Assembly: GCA_903872005.1 (NCBI GenBank)
Contig: CAIQJD010000376.1
Location: forward strand, 1 to 8,826
Source of the DNA: an uncultured bacterium
Lineage (GTDB): Bacteria > Chloroflexota > Anaerolineae > JACIWP01
Reading direction: 5' to 3'
DNA: 8,826 bases
The notes beneath the pieces were generated by a model, which did not search any database, was not told where the DNA came from, and saw only the letters and a list, made by a program, of their open reading frames with translations. The position numbers and the translations under genes are program-made. Below are positions 1 to 5,873 of the stretch, piece by piece; positions within the stretch are counted from its first letter, which is position 1; each line of letters opens with the position of its first letter.

Positions 1-8
1 ATCATCTC

Positions 9-38
9 ATTATAGCACGCATCATGCTGCCCCGTCAA
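9..38 (-). promoter_or_regulatory. Predicted sigma70-type promoter pointing out of the left edge
   Basis: On the minus strand there is TTGACG (38-33), an 18-base spacer and a perfect TATAAT (14-9). Transcription would begin at about base 2 and run leftwards out of the window. The spacer contains the stop codon of the kinase-like gene (24-22), so this promoter would give a downstream minus-strand gene its own start of transcription. It is a sequence match only, and the gene it would serve is not visible. Confidence 0.5.
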
Positions 39-741
39 CGCGAGAATGCGCTTCGTCGGCGCGGGCGTTCCCCGCATCCGGCCGTGTTGCGAAAACCGGC
101 AAGGAGAGCCGAAACGTGAGGCTATCGGCGTCATGTTCGAAGGCGAGCGCGCCGCCGGCGTCTTCAATGATGATCTTGGCGAGTTGCAGCGCTCCCTGGC
201 CGGTCAGACAATGGGCCAGGCCCTTGATAGCGTATTCGGAGGCCCGGGCATCTACCCGGATGGCGCAGTGTACCTGGCCGGCGTCGGCCGGCGCAGCCGA
301 GAAACGCGCCGGCAATGGTTCTTTGGGCAGCAGATGATAATAGATGCGCGCCAGGAGCAGCCGGATGGCGAGGGTCAGATAGCCGTTATCCGAGACGGCC
401 GGCAAGTCTGCCGGCCAGTCGGTTTGCGCGACAAATCGCCGGCCTTGCGTCGCCAGTTCCTCGATGGCCGCATGCACCGCTTCGGGCAGCCGGCAGGCGA
501 GCGCGGCGCTCGGCTGCTCTGAATCGGCGCGCAACTGGAAGAATGCGGAGGCGGCATCCATCACCGCCGCGATGCGCCGGCCGCTCCGCCGAATGCTTTC
601 CAGGCCGGCTCGCTGCTGTTCCGTCAATGCTTCCGGCTGGGCAAGAAGATAATCTGAGTACCCGATAATGAGCGCCATATCCTTGCCCATATCGTGAACG
701 AAAACGCCGATCGCCTCATTGGCTTCGTTCCATGCGTTCAT
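22..741 (-). CDS. Degenerate histidine-kinase-like protein (DHp plus vestigial ATPase domain)
   Basis: A 239-residue protein with no signal peptide or membrane helix. Residues 13-33 resemble a histidine kinase phosphoacceptor helix, with H16-D17 in the H-box position followed by ALIIGYSDYLL, the usual end of that helix. Residues 180-215 resemble the end of an HATPase domain (GQGALQLAKIIIEDAGG, then a beta strand ending TFRLSLPV). The N-box asparagine and the DxGxG motif are not recognisable, and only one GxG remains of the glycine-rich lid. I infer a cytoplasmic pseudokinase or histidine phosphotransfer-type protein rather than an active kinase. The ATG at 741 is preferred because GGAGAG lies just upstream and a promoter sits at 783-810. 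A longer start at 864 would place the promoter inside the gene. It is transcribed divergently from the GntR operon; a functional link is unproven. Confidence 0.6.
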   Translation of the reverse strand: MNAWNEANEAIGVFVHDMGKDMALIIGYSDYLLAQPEALTEQQRAGLESIRRSGRRIAAVMDAASAFFQLRADSEQPSAALACRLPEAVHAAIEELATQGRRFVAQTDWPADLPAVSDNGYLTLAIRLLLARIYYHLLPKEPLPARFSAAPADAGQVHCAIRVDARASEYAIKGLAHCLTGQGALQLAKIIIEDAGGALAFEHDADSLTFRLSLPVFATRPDAGNARADEAHSRVDGAA

Positions 742-782
742 CTCGGCTCTCCGTGGGCGATGTTTGCTGACTGAGCACGCTG

Positions 783-810
783 AGTATAGCCGGTCGCGCG
801 GCATTGTCAA
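783..810 (-). promoter_or_regulatory. Promoter of the kinase-like gene
   Basis: Minus strand: a perfect TTGACA (810-805), a 16-base spacer, then TATACT (788-783). The expected start point near 776 leaves a leader of about 35 bases before the ATG at 741, which includes the Shine-Dalgarno sequence GGAGAG. The -35 box lies back to back with that of the rightward promoter, with 16 bases between them. Confidence 0.65.
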
Positions 811-826
811 GGCCGGCGCGATCTGC

Positions 827-855
827 TTGACACTGCCAAAGGTATATTGTATACT
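827..855 (+). promoter_or_regulatory. Promoter of the GntR operon
   Basis: Plus strand: a perfect TTGACA (827-832), exactly 17 bases of spacer, then TATACT (850-855), differing from consensus at one position. The expected start point is about 861-863, giving a leader of roughly 30 bases to the ATG at 893. No other convincing promoter is seen before 5829, so all five plus-strand genes probably depend on it. Confidence 0.7.
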
Positions 856-865
856 AGTGGACAAT
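846..865 (+). promoter_or_regulatory. Candidate GntR/FCD operator over the -10 box
   Basis: The palindromic core GTATAC (849-854) sits in TTGTATACTA (847-856), which resembles the short TNGTNNNACNA-like palindromes bound by many FCD-type GntR regulators. It overlaps the -10 box at 850-855. A wider inverted repeat, ATTGT (846-850) and ACAAT (861-865), surrounds it and reaches the predicted start point. Binding here would block RNA polymerase, which fits autorepression of the operon. The assignment rests on position and symmetry, not on a known binding site. Confidence 0.45.
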
Positions 866-892
866 CAGGATACTACCGTGACAGGTGTAGCC

Positions 893-1609
893 ATGAGCGG
901 GGCAGTTCGTCCGGCCGAAGGGATGCCGCCAATCCGCGCCACGACGCTGTGGGGGGAAGCGCTGCGCGTCGTGCGCGAAGCGATCCTGACCGGCCGGCTG
1001 TCGCCGGGGGCCAAGCTGGTGGAAGCGGACCTGGCGCGCGACCTGGGCGTCAGTCGCAACCCGGTGCGCGAGGCGCTGGGCCGGCTGGAGCAACAGGGCC
1101 TGGTCACGGTCATCCCCAACCAGGGGGCCTACGTGGTGCGCCCGACGCCGGCGCAGATCGAAGACGCGTTGATGGTGCGCGGCCATCTGGAGTTGCTGGC
1201 GGTGCGCCTGGCGATGGCGAATCCAGATCCGCACAAGTTCGACCGGTTGAGCGAGATCGTGGCGGAGCTGGAGGCGTTGCAGGGCGAGATAGATACAGAG
1301 CCGGCCGAGCGGTTGGGCCGCGCCGTGCTGCTTGACGCCGAGTTTCACCAACGGCTGGTGCGCTGTTCGCGCAGCGAGACCCTCTGCCGGATATGGGACG
1401 TGATTGCCCCGCTCGATCTCATCTTCGTCTTTGAGCTGACGCAACAGTTGGAGCATGAGGACGCCGAGGCGCGCCTGAATCATGATGTGGCAGTGCATCG
1501 CCGGCTGTTGCCGGGGCTGCTGTCTGGCGAGCCGGCGCGGGCTGAACAGGCCATCCTGGATCATTTCAGGGCGCAAATGACCGATCCGCAGAAGGGGAGA
1601 TGTGGCTGA
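893..1609 (+). CDS. GntR-family transcriptional regulator, FCD (FadR) subfamily
   Basis: A 238-residue DNA-binding repressor, probably of the operon it heads. Residues 19-83 form the winged helix-turn-helix, with the hallmark recognition-helix stretch LGVSRNPVREALGRLEQQGLV (51-71) and the wing GAYVVRP. Residues 88-225 are the all-helical FCD sensor domain. The metal/ligand residues of that fold appear intact: D148 and H152 (DAEFH), H202 and H224, the last two at the usual 22-residue spacing. An effector such as a carboxylic acid is expected, identity unknown. The ATG at 893 has AGGTG five bases upstream. A GTG at 878 with AGGA seven bases upstream is a credible alternative adding five residues. 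A start further upstream is excluded by the promoter at 827-855. The stop codon directly abuts the next start, so translation is likely coupled. Confidence 0.9.
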   Translation: MSGAVRPAEGMPPIRATTLWGEALRVVREAILTGRLSPGAKLVEADLARDLGVSRNPVREALGRLEQQGLVTVIPNQGAYVVRPTPAQIEDALMVRGHLELLAVRLAMANPDPHKFDRLSEIVAELEALQGEIDTEPAERLGRAVLLDAEFHQRLVRCSRSETLCRIWDVIAPLDLIFVFELTQQLEHEDAEARLNHDVAVHRRLLPGLLSGEPARAEQAILDHFRAQMTDPQKGRCG

Positions 1610-2704
1610 GTGAAGATCATCAAGACTGAGGCTCTCGTCATCCGTTATCCATTGGCCGAACCGATCCTGGACGCTACGCATGATCTGACCAACTATGAGC
1701 TGGCCGTCGTGCGAGTCTACACCGACGAAGGGATCATTGGGCACGGGTTCAACTCGGCGACGCATGGCGGCGCGTTGGTCATCGCCGCGGTCGTGAACGA
1801 GATGTTGGCGCCGCTGCTGCAAGACAAGGATCCGCTCAGTGTGCGTGGCCTGTGGGAAGAGATGACCTGGCGTTCGCAGATCATCGGCCGGCATGGCGCG
1901 GCGCGTCTGGCGATTGCAGCCGTGGAGATCGCGTTATGGGACATTATCGGGCGCGCCCTGAATGTCCCGCTCTGGAAGCTCCTCGGCGGAACCGGCCGGC
2001 AGCGCATCCCGTTGTACAACACCGACGCCGGCTGGCTCAATTTCCCCCAGGCGGCCATGATTGAGCGTATGCAGGGCGCGCTGGCCGAGGGGTTCTATGG
2101 GGTGAAGATGAAGATCGGCAGCCCGGACCCGCGCGCCGATTTGCGCCGGGTGACCGCGGTGCGCCAGGCGCTTGGCCCAGACGCGCACCTGATGGTGGAC
2201 ATCAATTGTCATTGGGACCTGCCCACCGCGTTGCGCTGGGGGCCGGCGCTGGACGATCTGAACATCGAGTGGCTGGAAGAGCCGATGAATCCCTATGATG
2301 TGAAGAGTCACGCCGCGTTGCAGGCGGCGATGTCAGCGCCCCTATTGGTCGGCGAGAATCTCAGCTCGCTGACCGTCTGGCGCGACTATCTGGAGCAGCG
2401 GGCCTGCGGCCTGGTGCAGCCGGATGTGACGCGGCTGGGCGGCGTGACGCGCTGGCTGGATGTGGCGGCGCTGGCGCGGGCCAACAATATGCGTGTCGTG
2501 CCGGCGTGTTGGGACTCGATGCAAGTCTCGATCCATCTGGCCGTCGCCACCCCAGAATGCCACTTGATGGAGCATCTGAACTGGACGCTAGACATCTTTG
2601 AGGAGCGGTTGGTCATTCAGGCCGGCTGGCTGTATGCGCCGCAAGGGCCGGGGGTCGGCGATACCGTGCGCGCCGATGTGCTGCAACGCTATCGGGTGGC
2701 ATGA
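1610..2704 (+). CDS. Mandelate racemase/muconate lactonizing enzyme family protein (enolase superfamily)
   Basis: A 364-residue cytoplasmic enzyme of full family length: capping domain at about 1-130, then a barrel domain. Visible barrel residues are K166-M-K168 at the end of strand 2 and three metal ligands, D197 (VDIN), E223 (WLEEP) and E249 (VGEN). D272 (QPDVTRLGG) matches the Asp of the racemase His-Asp dyad. These align with mandelate racemase K164/K166, D195, E221, E247 and D270 at a constant offset of two. At the position of His297 there is Ala (A299, in VVPACWD), so the normal second acid/base is missing. Members usually dehydrate, epimerise or racemise carboxylic acids, often sugar acids, by removing the alpha proton. 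The exact reaction is unknown. The GTG start at 1610 immediately follows the regulator's stop, with GGGGAGA about ten bases upstream. Confidence 0.85.
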   Translation: MKIIKTEALVIRYPLAEPILDATHDLTNYELAVVRVYTDEGIIGHGFNSATHGGALVIAAVVNEMLAPLLQDKDPLSVRGLWEEMTWRSQIIGRHGAARLAIAAVEIALWDIIGRALNVPLWKLLGGTGRQRIPLYNTDAGWLNFPQAAMIERMQGALAEGFYGVKMKIGSPDPRADLRRVTAVRQALGPDAHLMVDINCHWDLPTALRWGPALDDLNIEWLEEPMNPYDVKSHAALQAAMSAPLLVGENLSSLTVWRDYLEQRACGLVQPDVTRLGGVTRWLDVAALARANNMRVVPACWDSMQVSIHLAVATPECHLMEHLNWTLDIFEERLVIQAGWLYAPQGPGVGDTVRADVLQRYRVA

Positions 2705-2762
2705 ATCGAAAACGGCTGAGACAGCATGCTGAAACCGCTGGTGAAGAACAGGAGGAGTCCGT

Positions 2763-3707
2763 ATGGCTGATCTACGCGAGAACCTGAAAGCTCTGGGCTT
2801 GCCGGCCGGCGATGCCCATGATCTCCCCACATCGGGGGCGACCTTCGCCGATGGGGGGCATTATCGTATTGAGATCTCCGGCGCCGAGCGTCTCTCTACC
2901 TTGCAGGCCATGTTGGAGACGGCCGACCAACTGGGGTTGGGCGTGCATCGCGTCATCGCCACGGTAGGCGGAGCGACCATGCTCTCCAAGCAGGAGTTGC
3001 GCGATATGGCGCAGCTCGCCGCCGAACGCCGGCTGGAGGTCATCTTGACCCCCGGGCCGCGTCGTTCGTGGGATCTTGGCCCGCAGATACGCACGCCGGA
3101 GGGCGTCACCACCGGCTGGCGCACGCGCGGCTCAGACGCCATGCTCCACCTCTTGCGCGATATCGAGCGGGGCATCGAGGCCGGCTTTCGCGGCTTTCTC
3201 GTTATGGACGAGGGCGTGCTCTGGACGGTGGCGCAGTTGCGGGCGCGCGGCGTCTTCCCGGCCGAAACGATCTTCAAAGTATCGGTCTATGCCGGCCATG
3301 GCAACGCGGCCGGCGCCAAAGTGCTGGAGAGCCTGGGAGCCAACAGCTTCAATCCGCTGGCCGATCTGACGCCGGCGATGCTGGCCGCTATCCGCCAGAC
3401 GGTCAAGATACCGCTGGATGTCTACATCAACATTGTGGATCAGATGGGCGGCTATAATCGCCAGTGGGAAGCGGCGGAGATCGTGCGCGTCTGTTCGCCG
3501 TGCTATCTCAAGTTTGAGCCGGGCGAATCGGAAGGGGTCATTTACCGGCCCTATGCGACGGAGGAGTATCACGCCGGCCTGATGCGCCAGAAGGCGCGCA
3601 TCGCCGCCATCACCGCCGAACTGCTTGCCAGTGAGAATCCGGCCCTGCGCGCTTCACCCGTCGGCAGCTCCGACTTGGTGATCCCGCGGCCGGCAGCCCA
3701 TATTTGA
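2763..3707 (+). CDS. U32-peptidase-like TIM-barrel protein of unknown function
   Basis: A 314-residue soluble protein. It resembles proteins annotated as U32-family peptidases in catabolic operons of actinobacteria and similar organisms; that match is from memory of family sequences and is moderate. Alternating strand/helix blocks suggest a TIM barrel, with strand-like segments HRVIATVG (62-69), LEVILTPGPR (91-100), GFLVMDEG (144-151), IFKVSVYAGHGN (170-181), ANSFNPLADLTP (193-204), LDVYINIVDQMGGY (218-231) and YLKFEPGE (248-255). No protease motif is evident. The only cysteines are C244 and C247 (CSPC). Barrel-facing K172, K250, D149 and E252 are candidates for an active site. The start is clear: AGGAGGAG lies five bases before the ATG. 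Its place between an enolase-type enzyme and an aldolase suggests a metabolic role, for example an isomerase or lyase, rather than proteolysis. This is inference. Confidence 0.6.
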   Translation: MADLRENLKALGLPAGDAHDLPTSGATFADGGHYRIEISGAERLSTLQAMLETADQLGLGVHRVIATVGGATMLSKQELRDMAQLAAERRLEVILTPGPRRSWDLGPQIRTPEGVTTGWRTRGSDAMLHLLRDIERGIEAGFRGFLVMDEGVLWTVAQLRARGVFPAETIFKVSVYAGHGNAAGAKVLESLGANSFNPLADLTPAMLAAIRQTVKIPLDVYINIVDQMGGYNRQWEAAEIVRVCSPCYLKFEPGESEGVIYRPYATEEYHAGLMRQKARIAAITAELLASENPALRASPVGSSDLVIPRPAAHI

Positions 3708-3724
3708 CCGACGGAGGCAAATCC

Positions 3725-4660
3725 ATGAACGTTACGCAAGCCAAACAAGTCATTCGTGGCCCGATGATCGCCGTAGCGACTCCCTTCAAGGACAACTACG
3801 ATCTCGATACCGATGCTCTGCGCCACAATGTGCGCCTGATGATTGACCGCGGCATCAAGCGGGGACGCGGCGTGCTCCTGGTGGGGGGCGCCGGCGGCGA
3901 ATTCCCGGCCCTCAGCCGCGAGGAGCGTATGGAAGTCATGCGCGTCGCGGTTGAAGCGGCGCGCGGCGAAGCGCCGGTCTTCACCAGCACGCAGCATAGC
4001 GACGTGCGGGAGACGATTGCCCTGGCGAAGTATGCGGAGTCCGTGGGCGTGGAAGGCATTCAGGTGGGGCCGACCTACTACTATGGCACGATGGATGACG
4101 ACGTGGTGCGCCTGTTCGAGCTTGTCTCCAAGCAGGTCAAGAATATCCCGATGATGATCTACAATACTTGGTGGAACGCCCCGCACATGAAGCCGGCGCT
4201 GCTGCAGCGCCTCGCGGAGATCCCCAATGTAGTCTCCTTGAAGTGGTCGGCCCCTTCCATTGTGGAGTTCTATCAGGGCCTGTGGGATTTCAGCGACAAG
4301 TTCGCCATTGTGGACAACAACTTCATGGTGCTGGTCAGCCACCCGCTGGGCGCGACGAGCTGGATCACACACATCGCCGGCTTCTGGCCGGAGTTCAGCC
4401 TCTCGATCCAGGATGCGTTGGACAAGAAGGACTATGCCAAAGTGGGCGAGCTGCAGCGCGGCTTCAAGAACGAGTGGCTGGATTTCCGCCGGCACGTGGA
4501 AGCGGTGACCGCCGGCGAGGGCGCGTTCATCAAGGCGGCCATGCGACTCTGCGGCATCCCGGCCGGCCCGATTCGCCTGCCCAGCCAAAGCATCAGCGGC
4601 GCGTTGTACGAAGAAGGCCGGCAACTGCTGCTGAAGTGGAAAGTGCCAGGAGCGAAGTAA
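3725..4660 (+). CDS. DapA/N-acetylneuraminate lyase-family class I aldolase
   Basis: A 311-residue TIM-barrel enzyme of normal family length (about 290-310). The Schiff-base lysine is K173 (SLKWS), and Y146 (YNTW) is the conserved active-site tyrosine. A carboxylate-binding loop GGAGGE (54-59) occupies the place of GTTGE. Compared with E. coli DHDPS, the two Thr of that loop (T44, T45) become A56 and G57. The Arg that follows YNVPSR and binds aspartate semialdehyde is absent (YNTWWNAP). True dihydrodipicolinate synthase activity is therefore unlikely; a 2-keto-3-deoxy acid aldolase or dehydratase role fits better. The ATG at 3725 has CGGAGG seven bases upstream. A TTG at 3704 overlapping the previous stop is less likely because it would place this ribosome site inside the gene. 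It ends two bases before the next start. Confidence 0.88.
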   Translation: MNVTQAKQVIRGPMIAVATPFKDNYDLDTDALRHNVRLMIDRGIKRGRGVLLVGGAGGEFPALSREERMEVMRVAVEAARGEAPVFTSTQHSDVRETIALAKYAESVGVEGIQVGPTYYYGTMDDDVVRLFELVSKQVKNIPMMIYNTWWNAPHMKPALLQRLAEIPNVVSLKWSAPSIVEFYQGLWDFSDKFAIVDNNFMVLVSHPLGATSWITHIAGFWPEFSLSIQDALDKKDYAKVGELQRGFKNEWLDFRRHVEAVTAGEGAFIKAAMRLCGIPAGPIRLPSQSISGALYEEGRQLLLKWKVPGAK

Positions 4661-4662
4661 CG

Positions 4663-5829
4663 ATGGATGCGATCAAGACAGAAGCCCTTGCGGCGATTGA
4701 TGAAGCGCGCGGCTCCTTGGTCGCGCTGGCGGATCGGTTGCATGACCATCCCGAAGTGGGTTTCACGGAGCGGGACGCATCGGCCTGGCTGGATGAGTAC
4801 TTGACCGGGGCCGGGTTTGTGGTGCAGCGGCCGGCCGGCGGCATGGAGACGGCCTTCGTCGCCAGCAAAGGCAGCGGCAGCCCGCGCCTGGCCGTGGTGG
4901 CCGAGTATGATGCGCTGCCCGATGTGGGGCACGGCTGCGGTCATAACCTCATCGCGACCAGCGCGCTGGGCGCGGCGTTGGGTGTGGCGGCGGTCCTGCC
5001 CAAACTGTGCGGGACCTTGTTGGTGATCGGCACGCCGGCCGAGGAGCGCCTCTTCGAGCGCCCCGGCAAGGTGCGCTTGTTGGAAGCCGGCGCCTTCGAC
5101 GGCCTGGACGCCACCATCATGTATCATCCGTGGAGCGCCGACGCGCTGGTCTCCGGCGACCGCGCCATGACGACTTTTGACATCGAGTTTCATGGCAAGC
5201 CGGCGCACGCCGCCGCCGATCCCTGGAATGGCGCCAATGCCCTGGATGGCGTCATGCTGGCCTGCACGGCCATGAACTACCTGCGCCAGCAACTCAAGCC
5301 GGAAGTGCGAATGCACTGGAACGTGACCCATGGCGGCGTGGTGCCCAATATCATCCATTCCTTTGCCTCGGCGCGCATCGTCGTGCGCGCCGAAGATGTG
5401 GACTATCTGCACAAGGTCGTCGTGCCCAAAGTCAAGGACTGCGCGCGTGGCGCAGCCCTCGCCACTGGCACGACCGTGGAGATCAAGGGGCAGGGCGACA
5501 TTGACAGCACCTTGCTGAACGCCACGTTGACGCGTCTCGTGGTCGAGAATGGCGCGGCCCTGGGCGTCAAGTTCGCGTCGAAGATGCCGTTGGGTGGCTC
5601 GACGGACTACGGCAACGTCAGCCGCAAGATCCCTTCGACTTACTTCATGTTGGATCTGGGTGTGGAGCCGGGGTCGGCATGGCACTCGAAAGAGGTCGCC
5701 GCGGCCGCCGGCCGGCCGCCGGCGCATCGCAGCATGCTGAATGCGGCGCGCATCATGGCGTTGTGCCTGATTGACCTGTATCGAGACCCGGCGCTGTTGA
5801 TGGAAGCCTGGGACGAGCATCCCAGGTAA
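4663..5829 (+). CDS. M20-family amidohydrolase (AbgB/aminoacylase-like)
   Basis: A 388-residue metallohydrolase of the M20D type, which cleaves amide bonds such as N-acyl-amino acids or p-aminobenzoyl-glutamate. Visible motifs are HDHPEVGF (27-34, typical N-terminus), EYDALPDVGHGCGHN (81-95) with metal ligands C92 and H94, the catalytic Glu pair E127-E128, H155 (YHPW), the dimerisation-domain motif FHGKPAHAAADPWNGANALDG (176-196) and the C-terminal GGSTDYGNVS. All key residues look intact and there is no signal peptide, so the enzyme is probably active in the cytoplasm. AGGAG lies ten bases before the ATG at 4663, overlapping the end of the aldolase gene. As last gene of the operon it may release an acyl or amino-acid moiety from the pathway substrate. 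The exact substrate cannot be read from sequence. Confidence 0.88.
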   Translation: MDAIKTEALAAIDEARGSLVALADRLHDHPEVGFTERDASAWLDEYLTGAGFVVQRPAGGMETAFVASKGSGSPRLAVVAEYDALPDVGHGCGHNLIATSALGAALGVAAVLPKLCGTLLVIGTPAEERLFERPGKVRLLEAGAFDGLDATIMYHPWSADALVSGDRAMTTFDIEFHGKPAHAAADPWNGANALDGVMLACTAMNYLRQQLKPEVRMHWNVTHGGVVPNIIHSFASARIVVRAEDVDYLHKVVVPKVKDCARGAALATGTTVEIKGQGDIDSTLLNATLTRLVVENGAALGVKFASKMPLGGSTDYGNVSRKIPSTYFMLDLGVEPGSAWHSKEVAAAAGRPPAHRSMLNAARIMALCLIDLYRDPALLMEAWDEHPR

Positions 5830-5873
5830 GAGATGACCGCCCCGCCGGCTCGCAGCCGGCGGGGCGTCTCTTT
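5830..5873. terminator. Bidirectional terminator hairpin between convergent genes
   Basis: A perfect 12-bp GC-rich stem pairs 5839-5850 with 5854-5865 around a 3-base loop. With small bulges it extends outward through GAC/GTC (5835-5837 with 5866-5868) and AGA/TCT. It starts right after the M20 stop and is followed on the plus strand by GTCTCTTTA, a weak U-rich tail. On the minus strand it immediately follows the TAA of the DUF58 gene (5874-5872), so it can serve both units. The stem contains GCCGGC in each arm. Confidence 0.75.

Noticed and set aside
742..864. N-terminal extension of the kinase-like gene
   Set aside because: It would place its own consensus promoter inside the coding region; the start at 741 has a ribosome site and the H-box begins soon after it.
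719..892. Upstream extension of the GntR reading frame by 58 codons
   Set aside because: It would cover the operon promoter and operator and overlap the start of the divergent gene; the GntR homology begins after 893.
854..1894. 346-codon minus-strand open frame opposite the GntR and enolase-type genes
   Set aside because: Antisense shadow with no domain; both plus-strand genes have intact family motifs across this stretch.
2722..2731. Ten-base perfect palindrome CAGCATGCTG between two operon genes
   Set aside because: Too short and without loop or U-tract to be a terminator, and no promoter nearby to make it an operator; probably chance.
2701..2787. 28-codon open frame starting on the ATGA that overlaps the stop of the enolase-type gene
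   Set aside because: No recognisable protein, and it runs into the U32-like gene's start; it could couple translation but nothing supports a product.
3569..4624. 351-codon minus-strand open frame opposite the aldolase gene
   Set aside because: Antisense shadow; the aldolase active-site residues are on the plus strand.
4168..4662. Long open extension in front of the M20 gene
   Set aside because: It is the aldolase gene read in another frame; the M20 family's usual N-terminus starts just after the ATG at 4663.
4432..5820. 462-codon minus-strand open frame opposite the aldolase and M20 genes
   Set aside because: No recognisable domain and rich in Arg/His/Gln/Gly; it is the antisense shadow of well-supported genes in GC-rich DNA.
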